A DNA stretch of 64,000 nt from Paludibacteraceae bacterium. Its GTDB lineage: Bacteria; Bacteroidota; Bacteroidia; Bacteroidales; Paludibacteraceae. The position numbers and the translations under genes are program-made. The stretch covers positions 1-64,000 of the forward strand of contig JAFTZQ010000016.1 of NCBI GenBank assembly GCA_017464475.1, given 5' to 3'. The notes beneath the pieces were generated by a model. It was not told where the DNA came from. It worked only from the letters and a program-made list of their open reading frames with translations, and searched no databases. Below are positions 15,483 to 24,874 of this stretch, piece after piece; within the stretch, counting starts at the first letter, position 1, and every line of letters begins with the position of its first letter.

Positions 15483-17319
15483 ATTGAATAAGTCGCACGC
15501 AGCTTTTACTCGTACGATAGGTGTTATTACGGTTGATATTATAGTAATAGGGGCTGAAGAAAATTTCCACCGCACTCGTCGTAACAGGGGTGTTATTCAA
15601 ACCCGTTGCCCCTGTAGCCGTCCAGTAGTTGCCAAAGATATCTATATTCGGATTCGCGGGAGCAAAATTCTTTGTCTTGGGGAAGAAGACTGCTCCGTTC
15701 GCCTCCATCCGTTCCCATTCCTCCAGAGTATAGACATTCACGTCGTAGTCCTGCGGCAGTCCCGTCCAACTCAGTCCATCCGGCAGTTCCCATTCATCGG
15801 GCAGGAAAACATGCCCTTCCACACCATTCACGGTAGCCAGCCCTTGGAGTGAGTTGCTACGGGTAAGGACGTCAAACTGCGCTTTTGTGATCGTGCGCCA
15901 CGTGCCGGGAGGGTCGTTTCCTATCTGGTTATAGGCTCCCCAGTCGTACCAAGTGGTGTCTATATCGCCATGCACCGCTTCGCCATTCACCAAACCCCAT
16001 ACGAAATCCGCATTGTTGTTGTTTGTCAGCCACGGCGTTTTGCCGTTATAGCCGGAGGTGCCCCAACTGTACTGGTCTATCCAGCCGGTGTAGTTCTCTC
16101 CGCGCAAGTTATTATTGCATTTTTGTCCGTTGGAATCGAAGACATTTCCGTTTTCCTCATCGCCCACAAAGTCCCACTGGTGTTCGGCAAAGCGCCATGT
16201 GCCGGGTTGGGTCGTGCCGTCCGCACATAGGTGGGTTCCTTCGGCGCTGTATTGCAAGTTCCCCGGCGCAAAGCGGACATAACGTCCTCCGCCGACAGGG
16301 AAAGCGACGAGGCGTTCTTTGATTTTGACGAGGCGGACGCTATAACCGAACATACGTGCGTTTGAATAACTTGCATCCTTAACATACGTCTCGTCGAAAC
16401 TCAGACACCAAGCCGTACTACTAGTGCTGCCATAGGAGGCAGTGCCGGTAGAGCTCCTGTAAACGCCTTGTCCGATTGTAATCCCGCGCACACCCGCCAA
16501 AGGAAGGAACACGGCGCCGTTGCCTTCCATCTGCCGCCACTCGCGGACGGTATAAGAATTATCGTCCCATGTTGTCTCACTCCCGCTTTGGAAACTCAAC
16601 CCTGTCGGCAACTCCCATTCGTCCGGCAACAGGATCATACCCGTTATGCCTGCCACTCTGCCGCGACCGTAGTGTTCCTCGGCATTCATTCTGCCTGTGA
16701 ACAGGTATTCCCATTCGCTCCGGCTCAGCGTGTACCATGTGCCGGCAGAGTCGGTTGACCATACATTCTTAATATCGTTGTATTGTCCCCAGTCGCAGTA
16801 TTTATAGTCGCCGCTCATGCCGGTATTGGCGGACCGCCAGGCGCCATCGGTGTACATTTTACTATAAGGATGGTATGCCGACACGCCGCTGCCAGGCCAG
16901 TCGCTCGTAGCCCATCCGAAGAGGTCAATCCAGCCCGTATACGTCTCGGAAATATTATAATTGTCATGACCGATGAACTCCCATTGGTTGGGTGCAAAGC
17001 GCCATGTGCCCGGATGGATGGTCCCATCCGCACAGCGGTGTGTGCCGAGAGAGGTCCATTGCAGGTTTCCCGGCGAGAACGCCACTTTGCGGGTTCCGCT
17101 GACAGAGAACAGACCGATCTCCTCCAAGTCGCCGTCGCAGTATATAACCGGCACCTCATCCTCCAAGGCTGTGGGATAGGCGAGGCGCTCGGGATTGGTC
17201 TTCTTGAGACTGTCCGGGACCTCTGTGGTGCCCCAGGTCAGAAGAAGCGGTTCTTTGGGCTGGGCAAAGGACTGCAAAGAGATGCAGCAACAGAAAAATA
17301 TGTGCAGGAAACGTCTCAT
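15472..17319 (-). CDS. Secreted protein with two copies of a Bacteroidales surface domain
   Basis: Start placed at ATG 17319 (MRRFLHIFFCCCISLQSFAQ, a clean signal peptide). The ORF is open to 17364, but the promoter at 17334-17365 lies inside that extension. The ~615-residue product has two tandem ~260-residue units with matching motifs: VAFSPGNLQW/VRFAPGNLQY, GTHRCADGT/GTHLCADGT, PGTWRFAPNQWEFIG/PGTWRFAEHQWDFVG, YTGWIDLFGW/YTGWIDQYSW, LLPDEWELPTGLSF/FLPDEWELPDGLSW and a final SVRLVK/SCVRLIQ. This unit is common in Bacteroidales and Fibrobacter secreted proteins and is of unknown function. No T9SS tail was seen. It is first gene of a leftward three-gene unit with the PKD-like protein and a beta-barrel, each junction overlapping. 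Confidence 0.8.
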   Translation of the reverse strand: MRRFLHIFFCCCISLQSFAQPKEPLLLTWGTTEVPDSLKKTNPERLAYPTALEDEVPVIYCDGDLEEIGLFSVSGTRKVAFSPGNLQWTSLGTHRCADGTIHPGTWRFAPNQWEFIGHDNYNISETYTGWIDLFGWATSDWPGSGVSAYHPYSKMYTDGAWRSANTGMSGDYKYCDWGQYNDIKNVWSTDSAGTWYTLSRSEWEYLFTGRMNAEEHYGRGRVAGITGMILLPDEWELPTGLSFQSGSETTWDDNSYTVREWRQMEGNGAVFLPLAGVRGITIGQGVYRSSTGTASYGSTSSTAWCLSFDETYVKDASYSNARMFGYSVRLVKIKERLVAFPVGGGRYVRFAPGNLQYSAEGTHLCADGTTQPGTWRFAEHQWDFVGDEENGNVFDSNGQKCNNNLRGENYTGWIDQYSWGTSGYNGKTPWLTNNNNADFVWGLVNGEAVHGDIDTTWYDWGAYNQIGNDPPGTWRTITKAQFDVLTRSNSLQGLATVNGVEGHVFLPDEWELPDGLSWTGLPQDYDVNVYTLEEWERMEANGAVFFPKTKNFAPANPNIDIFGNYWTATGATGLNNTPVTTSAVEIFFSPYYYNINRNNTYRTSKSCVRLIQYVK

Positions 17320-17333
17320 GGTCAAATCCGTTG

Positions 17334-17365
17334 CAAAGGTACTATTATTTTTCGATATATGCAAA
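17334..17365 (-). promoter_or_regulatory. Promoter of the three-gene surface-protein unit
   Basis: On the minus strand: TTTG (17365-17362), 20-bp spacer, TACCTTTG (17341-17334). It lies only 14 bp before ATG 17319, implying a very short or leaderless 5' end, and fixes the start codon. Confidence 0.7.
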
Positions 17366-17376
17366 TTAAAACGCTA

Positions 17377-18306
17377 TCAATCATTGCAATGACACATTTT
17401 GTACGCCTGACGGCGAGGGTTATAGGGTGCAAAACGGTACGCTATTTTGACGCCAAAATCGAAGGGATTGCGGGAGGTGACCAGTCTTCGTCCCTGGCGG
17501 TAAGCGGAGACGACCGGCGTCATGATCCGATGGAGCGGAAAGCCGTCGCGTGTGTCGGAGAGCATAAGGAGCGATATGCGGTCCGAGGGATCGGCTGTGA
17601 CGGCAGAGAGCGAATAGTCAAAATAGAGCCCGACGGAGATGTATGACTTGGTGCGCAGACCGGTGTGGACCGGGATGTCGTAACTGATCTCCGCGGCAAT
17701 CCAATACTGAACAGGAGGCAGTTGGGTTGTGCCGTTTTGCGTCTCTTGGAAAGAAGGCGATGCCGCCAGAGGATAGGAGTTATAAACCCTATTATCTTGC
17801 TCCGGATAATAAACCGACAGGGCTGCCTTCTCTGCTTTTTCGGTCCAACGGGACCGGAACGGGAAGACGATCTTGGGTCCCAGATAGAGCGCAAAATGAT
17901 TTTTGGCAAGCGCCAGTTGCAGCGGAATACCGACCGACCATGTGGTGTATGTCTCGCTCAAAAGCCCGATCGAGTAATCCACCTGCATCGGAGCGTTTTC
18001 TACATCAATGACCGAATAGGTATCGGTATAGTTCGCTTGGCGGAAGCCCGCTTGGTGGCGGTCCAGCGTAGCCGCAAAACGAAAACCGATGACATGCGAA
18101 GAATGGAACGCATAGCTGAGTTGGATCCCCGCATGGACACTCGGTGCAGGCGAGACATAGCGGCATTGCGCGGCATAGGACGACATGCCTGCCCGGAGAC
18201 CTGCTTCAAACAAATGCTCCGCAAGGGAAGGTGAAAAGTGAAAGGTGAAAGGAAGAAGGCAGATCATCTTCATTGCAATATGTTTCATGGGATAGATATT
18301 TTTCAT
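17377..18306 (-). CDS. Outer-membrane beta-barrel protein
   Basis: 309 residues. Start at ATG 18306 overlaps the upstream stop by ATGA; internal ATGs at 18288 and 18273 are possible. The signal peptide ends with PFTFHFSPSLAEH, made of the same GTGAAAR words as in the 10672-11751 barrel. The mature chain shows paired amphipathic strands (AGLRAGMSSYAAQ, GIQLSYAF, VIGFRFAATL, DYSIGLLSE, FALYLGPKIVFPF, SYISVGLYFDYSL) and ends in a strand with FGVKIAYRFAPY, typical of outer-membrane barrels. The last residues (KMCHCND) are unusual for a barrel terminus. Translational coupling to the GCDS-repeat protein suggests a shared surface function. No substrate can be inferred. Confidence 0.75.
   Translation of the reverse strand: MKNIYPMKHIAMKMICLLPFTFHFSPSLAEHLFEAGLRAGMSSYAAQCRYVSPAPSVHAGIQLSYAFHSSHVIGFRFAATLDRHQAGFRQANYTDTYSVIDVENAPMQVDYSIGLLSETYTTWSVGIPLQLALAKNHFALYLGPKIVFPFRSRWTEKAEKAALSVYYPEQDNRVYNSYPLAASPSFQETQNGTTQLPPVQYWIAAEISYDIPVHTGLRTKSYISVGLYFDYSLSAVTADPSDRISLLMLSDTRDGFPLHRIMTPVVSAYRQGRRLVTSRNPFDFGVKIAYRFAPYNPRRQAYKMCHCND
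18224..18259. repeat. Heptanucleotide GTGAAAR array in a signal peptide, second copy
   Basis: GTGAAAA-GTGAAAG-GTGAAAG at 7-bp period, encoding FTFHFS on the minus strand, just before the predicted signal-peptidase site. Same words and same protein position as the array at 11632-11712, although the two barrels differ elsewhere. Confidence 0.8.
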
Positions 18307-20786
18307 TGGATCAGTCTTTTTTCAGTCCATATAGCGTCGCCTTGCTCAAAGCGGTAGAGATAGACACCGTGAGTAACTTGCTCCTCAGTAACCTCTTCGC
18401 CGCGACTATTAAAAATACGTACATGAAGCGGGGTTTCTTCGATTTCATCGAGTATTTCCAGGATGTTGGACCAGATGATTTGGTCTCCGATTAAGGTGAC
18501 GCGCAGCTGGAAGATTCCGTGCAGTTCATTCTGCTCCGCATAGTCATCTTCGGTAGCACCCGCAACAGGCGCTTCATCCTTGTACCACTGGAAAGCCAAA
18601 GGTATTTGCTCGGGGAAGAGGCGATGCAGCACCGTGTTGTCGCAGAGCAGCTGCCAGTTGTATTTATTGACGATAAGAGGGTACAGGCGCTCGCAATGGA
18701 CGGTGTCCAAGGTGTAAATATGCAGGATACTGTCGCAGCCGCGGGGACTGAATTCCATCACTTCGAGCACCGAGGGATCGTCGAACACCAAGCCATTCCA
18801 AGTGAAAGGCATGAGGGTGTCGCAGACGACGGTGTCCTTCGGCGCATACTGCAAATCGTAGCAACAGACCTCGGTAGCGAGTTTCCATGTCGTCTCCAGA
18901 CTATCGCAGCCGCGGCGGTCTTGAAGCATTGTTTTTTGCTCACCCGGTGCCGTGAAAAGCAGTCCCCTCCACGTGAAGGGCATGAGTGTGTCGCAGACGA
19001 TAGTGTCCACTTCGGCGAACTGCAGGTCATAGCAACAGATCTCATTATGCAGCGTGTAAGTGGTCAAAAGGCTGTCGCACCCTTTCGCGCTCTTGTAGAG
19101 GATAGAGAAGGAGCGAGGCTCGGTCAGCAGGGTGTCATGCCAGAGGAACGGCATGAGGGTGTCGCAGACGGTAGTATCGACCTCGGCAAACCGCAGATCC
19201 GGGCAGCAGATCTCCGTCTGCAGATTGTATGTCACGAGCACACTGTCGCAGCCGTACTTATTATGATAAAGGATAGAGAACGAGCGTGGCTCGGTGAGCA
19301 GGGTGTCATGCCAGAGGAACGGCATGAGAGTGTCGCAAACGACGGTATCCACTTCCGCGAACTGCAGTTCCGGGCATGGCGGCGTACAGTCATTCACCGT
19401 GAGATGGAACGGTGCGCTCGTCGCGCGGCAGTATCGTTCGGTCTCCACATCCACCCCTTCGGAAGTGACGCAAAGGCGGTACCATCCGGCGTCGGACAGT
19501 TTGACGGAATCGAAAGACAGCTCCTGCCCCAAGGTGACATTAGTCCAGCCGTCACTATTGAACTGCAAGCTGTCCGTGGCATACTGCCAGAGGTAGTTAT
19601 AAGGTGCTTTGAAACCGCCTTCTGCAGTCACTTCCGCCTCGAAAATATACGATGAATCCATGCAAATCTCGTGATCGGAGAGAATGGACACTTCGGGTTT
19701 ACAGAGCCGGATCTCAATATCGTCCATTGCGAAGTCGTTTCCTCCGGTTTTATGCTCATCATTGAAGATAGAGAGCCGTATGGAGCTGACTCCTTCGGGC
19801 ACGTGGAACGATGCACCTACAAGGTGCCAAGGGGCAGACATATTCGTTGGAAAACCATACTGCCTATAGTCCGCAGGAGCCGGCTCAATCGCTCCTGTGG
19901 ATTGTTCCCAGATTGTGTCGTTGGTCAGTTCGTCTTGAATCAAGAAACGTACTTTAGGACGGGCAAAATCATGTCCGGGCTCCAGCACATTCGCCACATA
20001 AGCGGAGAAAGAGAGATCCAACTCATGGCAGACCGGGAAGGTAGTAGTATAAAACGCATCATTTCCTCCGATTCCATCGACCTCCAAGAGGTAGCCGCGG
20101 CTATAGTCATTCGGATAGGTATGGTCGTCCTGGATGAACCATTGGGAATACATATCAGCGGTAGTACTGGTATTGAGATTGTTCTGCCAGCCATGTTTGG
20201 CAACCACACAAAGTCCGCTGCGGACTCGGGAGAGCACGTTAAAGACCTGAGTATAGCGAGTACTCATGGTCGTCAAGCGGACCGGGCTGGTGATCGGATC
20301 GGAAGGATCGTTGCCGCCGAAGTCTTCACGGAAAAGAATTGTTCCCCGCGGACAGACTTCATCGGAGATCTCGTCAGGCCAAGGATTCCTGAAGGGCGTA
20401 CAGCCTCCTTCAATCTTCTCCATGTAAACAGGCTCGCTGGAGATCCATTTGTCGGGTTGTTCCTCTTCTCCCAATCGCGCTGCCGACACACGATACCAAC
20501 CTTCTTGTAAGTTCGTAGGTCGCTGGGTATAACCCCAATTAACGCTACCGGTGCTATAAAAACTATTCCAATCAATGCCATCCACAGAGAACTCAAAGAT
20601 ATACCTATTGCCGGTTCCGAACGAACCGTCATCCTCAAAGTCGATCATGAACGAAATGAAGGGGTTCGCAGTACAGAGCGCATCGGCAGTCGGCTTGATT
20701 TCGATCCGCGGAGAAGCACACAAACGACCATTTATTGTGCCCAAAAAGCACAAAAATACAAGAAGATATGATTTTAATTTGCACAT
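18303..20786 (-). CDS. Large secreted protein with four GCDS/CDTLMPF repeats
   Basis: Start set to ATG 20786 (MCKLKSYLLVFLCFLGTING, signal peptide). The ORF extends to 20840, but that part overlaps the promoter. The ~827-residue protein contains a jelly-roll-like region (about residues 130-375; GTILFREDFGG and FAMDDIEIRLC, as in MAM/lectin-like domains), an Ig-like segment (SYIFEAEVTAEGG), then four ~75-residue repeats with VCDTLMPFxW, GCDSLxTTYxL and EICC, and a final Ig-like domain. The C-terminus HVRIFNSRGEEV to GVYLYRFEQGD is T9SS-tail-like. The Cys pairs in each repeat suggest disulfide-stabilised stalk modules. Co-transcribed with the overlapping barrel gene. Function unknown; adhesion or matrix binding is inferred. 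Confidence 0.8.
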   Translation of the reverse strand: MCKLKSYLLVFLCFLGTINGRLCASPRIEIKPTADALCTANPFISFMIDFEDDGSFGTGNRYIFEFSVDGIDWNSFYSTGSVNWGYTQRPTNLQEGWYRVSAARLGEEEQPDKWISSEPVYMEKIEGGCTPFRNPWPDEISDEVCPRGTILFREDFGGNDPSDPITSPVRLTTMSTRYTQVFNVLSRVRSGLCVVAKHGWQNNLNTSTTADMYSQWFIQDDHTYPNDYSRGYLLEVDGIGGNDAFYTTTFPVCHELDLSFSAYVANVLEPGHDFARPKVRFLIQDELTNDTIWEQSTGAIEPAPADYRQYGFPTNMSAPWHLVGASFHVPEGVSSIRLSIFNDEHKTGGNDFAMDDIEIRLCKPEVSILSDHEICMDSSYIFEAEVTAEGGFKAPYNYLWQYATDSLQFNSDGWTNVTLGQELSFDSVKLSDAGWYRLCVTSEGVDVETERYCRATSAPFHLTVNDCTPPCPELQFAEVDTVVCDTLMPFLWHDTLLTEPRSFSILYHNKYGCDSVLVTYNLQTEICCPDLRFAEVDTTVCDTLMPFLWHDTLLTEPRSFSILYKSAKGCDSLLTTYTLHNEICCYDLQFAEVDTIVCDTLMPFTWRGLLFTAPGEQKTMLQDRRGCDSLETTWKLATEVCCYDLQYAPKDTVVCDTLMPFTWNGLVFDDPSVLEVMEFSPRGCDSILHIYTLDTVHCERLYPLIVNKYNWQLLCDNTVLHRLFPEQIPLAFQWYKDEAPVAGATEDDYAEQNELHGIFQLRVTLIGDQIIWSNILEILDEIEETPLHVRIFNSRGEEVTEEQVTHGVYLYRFEQGDAIWTEKRLIQ

Positions 20787-20837
20787 ATAAAAAAATTGTG
20801 TTAATTTTGCAAGCGAAATACGTTTTAAAATTCGGTG

Positions 20838-20869
20838 CAAAGGTACTGCTTTTTTTTGAATGCCACAAA
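20838..20869 (-). promoter_or_regulatory. Promoter of the GCDS-protein/barrel unit
   Basis: On the minus strand: TTTG (20869-20866), 20-bp spacer, TACCTTTG (20845-20838), about 52 bp before ATG 20786. Confidence 0.65.
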
Positions 20870-20936
20870 TTTTGCAGTTGTACGAGCAAGAAAATAGCGA
20901 TATTATAAGATACTGAAAATCAAATAATTAAAAAAT

Positions 20937-22415
20937 ATGCGTAAGGAAATAGTTGTACGGTCAGGAAAAGTAGCCTTTATGAGCTTGTTTTTTTTGATGC
21001 CAAGTTGCCGATTTTGGAGTTCGGAGAGCTTAGAACGGCTGCAAGAGGCGGAGCAATATTACGAGTCCGGAACTTCTTCTAACCACGCCAGCCATTATGA
21101 GGAATCCACCTATTATCTGAAGCAGGCGGAAGACGCTTTATTACGGATAGACCCGTCTGAACTGCGGCCGGAGGATCTGGCGAGACGAAACCGGCTAATG
21201 GGACTAACATGGTTTCATCTGGGAAACACCTCTGAGAGCGAAATGCTATACGACATTGCGCAGGAGTATTACAAGAAATCCATTCCGATGTTAGATCCCG
21301 CAAAAGACGCCATGTTCTTAACCTGCGCCTATCGGGACATAGCCCGTACCAATGCGATCATGGGAGGGGACGCAGACACCACACGTCTTTGGTTTCAAAA
21401 AGCAGCATATTTTGCCGATTCCATCGGGAATAAAATGCTTGCAGAGGACATTGCTGCATACTACTATCAATATTGCGAACCGGAGAACAAATCCGGGCTA
21501 CTGAACGCCTGTCGCACCTTGGCGGAAGAATATGGAGTGACGACCCGATACGCCGAAATCATCGGCATGTATCTGGCGAGCGGAGAAATCGATTCGGCTG
21601 CCTATTATTTAGAATTTCTACACCCCCAAGACTCGGCATACGCCTATTGGTTCGAGCAGAGTTATGCTTATTTCCAAAGCAAAATCTTATGCCGGCAGGG
21701 AAACGCAGAAGAAGCCTATGACGAATTGTTGGATCTGTACGACCGCAAGATAGAGGAGCTGCAGCGGGATGCGGGTGCACGGACTTATGCGCTGTCGCTG
21801 CACTATGACGTAGCGCGCGAGCAGCAGTTGGCGGAAGAGGCGCAACGCGAGCGGCAGTGGCAACGAACGGTGTCCGTCATTCTGGTATTATTACTGGCAC
21901 TTACTATCACCCTCATGATCGTTCTATGGCGGTACTGGCAGCAACGCCGGCGCGAGCAGAATGCCGCCATCAGAGCTCTGCAGGCTAAATATACGCAGCA
22001 ATTACAATTGGCTCTGGAGCGGTTGCAGCAAAAAGTGAACCTGACGCGCGAGATCGAGTTGCAGAGACTGCGGGGCAACGAACCGGAGTTCCCTAAATGG
22101 CTGCAGACCTATCGCGACGAACAATTGACGATGAATAAGGAGAGCATAGACGAGCTGATCCAATCGGTGGACGAAGCACTGGATGGAGCGATCAGCCGTT
22201 TGCGCAGCGAGTATCCGCAACTGACCGAGTCGGACATGCAGTTTGCAATCCTTAGTATTATCGGTGCTTCGGACAGCGATATGGGTATTTTGCTGAACGT
22301 ACAGAAACAGACCATTTACCACCGCCGCCAGATCGTCCGCAAGCATGTACATCCGGAGATAGAAGACATCGATTCCTGGCTTCGGGCGTACGTGTTACGC
22401 ATAAATTTTCATTAA
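20937..22415 (+). CDS. TPR-containing membrane-anchored HTH regulator
   Basis: 492 residues with the plan of Bacteroidota one-component TPR regulators. There is an N-terminal signal or lipoprotein-like segment (FMSLFFLMPSC) and a periplasmic helical TPR-like region (residues ~30-290, e.g. YYESGTSSNHASHYEESTYY). A single membrane helix follows at ~312-335 (VSVILVLLLALTITLMIVLW), then a coiled coil rich in Gln/Leu/Arg to ~residue 390 and a C-terminal LuxR-like HTH (SDMQFAILSIIGASDSDMGI, VQKQTIYHRRQIVRKHV). Such proteins sense an envelope signal and bind DNA from the membrane. It is divergent from the adjacent surface-protein operon, which is a plausible but unproven target. Ligand and regulon unknown. 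Confidence 0.8.
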   Translation: MRKEIVVRSGKVAFMSLFFLMPSCRFWSSESLERLQEAEQYYESGTSSNHASHYEESTYYLKQAEDALLRIDPSELRPEDLARRNRLMGLTWFHLGNTSESEMLYDIAQEYYKKSIPMLDPAKDAMFLTCAYRDIARTNAIMGGDADTTRLWFQKAAYFADSIGNKMLAEDIAAYYYQYCEPENKSGLLNACRTLAEEYGVTTRYAEIIGMYLASGEIDSAAYYLEFLHPQDSAYAYWFEQSYAYFQSKILCRQGNAEEAYDELLDLYDRKIEELQRDAGARTYALSLHYDVAREQQLAEEAQRERQWQRTVSVILVLLLALTITLMIVLWRYWQQRRREQNAAIRALQAKYTQQLQLALERLQQKVNLTREIELQRLRGNEPEFPKWLQTYRDEQLTMNKESIDELIQSVDEALDGAISRLRSEYPQLTESDMQFAILSIIGASDSDMGILLNVQKQTIYHRRQIVRKHVHPEIEDIDSWLRAYVLRINFH

Positions 22416-22430
22416 AAAATGCGCGCGCGC

Positions 22431-22461
22431 TTGCATATTTTAAAAAAAAGTTGTATCTTTG
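22431..22461 (+). promoter_or_regulatory. Promoter of the mre operon
   Basis: TTG at 22431-22433, 20-bp spacer, TATCTTTG at 22454-22461, followed by a ~107-nt leader to mreB. The leader contains a direct repeat ACCCCGAT(A/G) but no recognised riboswitch. Confidence 0.7.
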
Positions 22462-22568
22462 CACGCTTTTTCATGTTTAAACGAATACAATAACAGCATG
22501 AAACCCCGATACAACCACGATAAAACCCCGATGCAGTGGCAGAAAAAAATATAAACAAACGATAAAAT

Positions 22569-23588
22569 ATGGGACTTTTTTCTTTTACACAAGAGATTGC
22601 GATTGACTTGGGAACGGCGAACACCATCATCATGTGCGATGACAATATTGTGGTGGATGAGCCTTCGGTAGTAGCTATCTCGATGGCGGACAACAAGATG
22701 GTTGCCGTCGGTCGCAAGGCACAACAGATGATTGGTAAAGGCGGTAATATGATCCGCACGGTGCGTCCGTTGCGCGATGGTGTGATCGCTGACTTCTACG
22801 CTTGCGAGATGATGATTCGCGGAATGATCAAGATGATTCCGAAAAAGGCTCGTTTATTCACTCCGTCTATCCGCATGGTGATTTGTATTCCGTCGGGTTC
22901 GACCGAAGTGGAGATCCGTGCCGTGCGCGACAGTTCGGAGCATGCCGGAGGCCGCGATGTATATATGATCTACGAGCCGATGGCAGCGGCTATCGGTATC
23001 GGTCTGGACGTTGAGAGCCCGGAGGGATGTATGATCGTAGATATAGGCGGTGGTACAACGGAGATCGCGGTGATCTCGCTCGGCGGTATCGTATCCAACA
23101 AGTCCATTAAGATTGCAGGCGACGATTTCAACCAAGATATCATCGAATACATGGGTCGCATGCATAACTTACGCATCGACGAACCGACCGCAGAGCGTAT
23201 TAAGATCCAGGTGGGTTCCGCCCTGCCGGAATTGGAGGATGCGCCGGAAGATTTCGTCGTTGTAGGTCCTAACAAAGTGACGGCACTGCCGATGTCGGTT
23301 CCGGTAAGCTATCAGGAGATAGCTCACTGTCTGGAGAAGAGCGTGAGCAAGATCGAAGGTGCTATTCTTCAGGCACTGGAGTCCACTCCTCCTGAGTTGT
23401 ATTCGGATATCGTGAAACGCGGTATTTATCTGACCGGTGGCGGTGCGCTGCTGCACGGTTTGGCTAAACGTCTGACGGACAAGATCACTATTCCGTTCCA
23501 CGTAGCCGACGACCCGCTGCACTCCGTGGCTCACGGCACAGGCGTAGCGCTGAAGAACGTCAATAACTTCGGCTTCCTGCTGCGCTAA
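22569..23588 (+). CDS. mreB: Rod shape-determining protein MreB
   Basis: 339 residues, full length for MreB, the bacterial actin that organises lateral-wall synthesis beneath the inner membrane. Visible actin-fold motifs: N-terminal amphipathic MGLFSF membrane tip; phosphate-1 loop IDLGTANTIIM (residues ~12-22); LRDGVIADF (~70-78); phosphate-2 loop DIGGGTTEIAV (~158-168); adenosine motif LTGGGALLHGL near residue 290. First gene of mreB-mreC-mreD-mrdA-rodA, with 13 bp to mreC. It has a dedicated promoter ~110 bp upstream. No abnormal residues seen. Confidence 0.97.
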   Translation: MGLFSFTQEIAIDLGTANTIIMCDDNIVVDEPSVVAISMADNKMVAVGRKAQQMIGKGGNMIRTVRPLRDGVIADFYACEMMIRGMIKMIPKKARLFTPSIRMVICIPSGSTEVEIRAVRDSSEHAGGRDVYMIYEPMAAAIGIGLDVESPEGCMIVDIGGGTTEIAVISLGGIVSNKSIKIAGDDFNQDIIEYMGRMHNLRIDEPTAERIKIQVGSALPELEDAPEDFVVVGPNKVTALPMSVPVSYQEIAHCLEKSVSKIEGAILQALESTPPELYSDIVKRGIYLTGGGALLHGLAKRLTDKITIPFHVADDPLHSVAHGTGVALKNVNNFGFLLR

Positions 23589-23601
23589 GCGATAGCGAAA
23601 G

Positions 23602-24393
23602 ATGCAGACTCTGCTGAAAATACTGGTGCGTTATAGCAACTTCCTCGTGTTCATCGCCTTGGAAGTTGCTGCATTTATGCTGCTTAGTTGGAACAACGTC
23701 TATCCGCGGAGCAGCATCATGAGTACCGCCAACGACGCCATCGCTTGGCAGCACGAGCAGATCAGCGAAATCAAATCGTATTTCAGTCTGCGGCGTCAGA
23801 ATGAACAATTAGCGGCAGAAAATGCTGCGCTGCGCAACCAGATTTGCTCGATGGATTCGGCAAAAACAGGTGATACGTTCCATTACGTGCCCGCCAAAGT
23901 GGTGCAAATGACGACCGACCGGCTGCATAACTACCTGACTATCAACCGAGGCAGCAAAGACGGTATCTACCGCGGTCAAGGAATCCGAAACGAAGACGGC
24001 GCAGTAGGTATTGTGCGGACTGTCGGAAGAAACTACAGCGTAGTGCTGCCTATTATCAACACGCACACCAACCTCAGTTGCCGTTTTGCCAAAAACGACT
24101 ATATCGGAACGCTGCAATGGGACGGCAAGGACAGCCGTTTCGCCTTGCTGGCAGACGTTGCGGCACACATGGTAGTGAACCCAGGAGACACGATCATAAC
24201 GAGCGGATTAAGTCCCGTCTTCCCGGAAGGAATACCCGTTGGAATCGTGGAAAACAGCGTCTTAAAGGAGGGAGATTCGTATTATACCATCCGCGTGCGG
24301 CTGAACACCAATTTCAAGCGGTTGAAATACGTAGAGGTGGTGCAGAACAGCGCGCAGAACGAATTGGAGGAACTGGAGCATGGATTGGACTAA
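23602..24393 (+). CDS. mreC: Rod shape-determining protein MreC
   Basis: 263 residues. An N-terminal membrane helix (FLVFIALEVAAFMLLSW, ~14-30) is followed by a helical coiled-coil stretch (SLRRQNEQLAAENAALRNQI, ~62-81) and the two beta-barrel domains of the periplasmic MreC core (FHYVPAKVVQM, NYLTINRGSKDGI, GAVGIVRTVGRNYSVVLP, VNPGDTIITSGLSPVFPEGI). MreC links cytoplasmic MreB to PBP2 and RodA in the elongasome. Its last 14 bp overlap mreD, indicating coupled translation. Confidence 0.95.
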   Translation: MQTLLKILVRYSNFLVFIALEVAAFMLLSWNNVYPRSSIMSTANDAIAWQHEQISEIKSYFSLRRQNEQLAAENAALRNQICSMDSAKTGDTFHYVPAKVVQMTTDRLHNYLTINRGSKDGIYRGQGIRNEDGAVGIVRTVGRNYSVVLPIINTHTNLSCRFAKNDYIGTLQWDGKDSRFALLADVAAHMVVNPGDTIITSGLSPVFPEGIPVGIVENSVLKEGDSYYTIRVRLNTNFKRLKYVEVVQNSAQNELEELEHGLD

Positions 24394-24874
24394 ACAGATA
24401 GGACGGTATATTTTGGTAATGGCGCTGCAAGTATTGCTATTCGACCAACTGCAGTTGCTGGGCGCATGCCATCCGTATATCTATGTGCTATGCTTGCTGA
24501 TGATGCCTATCACGCTACCGCACAGCATTGATATGATCTTAGGCGCTATAGCCGGAATCATTATGGATATTTTCTGCAATTCATTAGGCGTTCATACCGC
24601 TGCATGTATCTTGGTTATGTTCATCCGCCCATACCTGATTGGTGCTATCGTGAGCGACAAAGATCGTCTGAACGAGCAGATCAACCTCCATACGATCGGC
24701 ATGGAGGCGCTGGTGAAATACGTAGTTATCATGGTATTAATTCACCATCTGACGATTTTCCTGTTGGCGGCCTGGAGTTGGCATCATATAGGGTTTGTGG
24801 CACTCGAAACGATCGTTAGCAGCACGGTTACAATTCTTATTATAATAGGCTATAATGCCTTGAAATACAGATGA
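24380..24874 (+). CDS. mreD: Rod shape-determining protein MreD
   Basis: 164 residues, almost entirely hydrophobic with five to six predicted membrane helices (for example YILVMALQVLLFDQ, ILGAIAGIIMDIF, ETIVSSTVTILIIIGYNAL). Length and position between mreC and the PBP2 gene are diagnostic of MreD, an inner-membrane elongasome component. Start overlaps mreC by 14 bp and the stop overlaps mrdA by ATGA. Confidence 0.93.
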   Translation: MDWTKQIGRYILVMALQVLLFDQLQLLGACHPYIYVLCLLMMPITLPHSIDMILGAIAGIIMDIFCNSLGVHTAACILVMFIRPYLIGAIVSDKDRLNEQINLHTIGMEALVKYVVIMVLIHHLTIFLLAAWSWHHIGFVALETIVSSTVTILIIIGYNALKYR

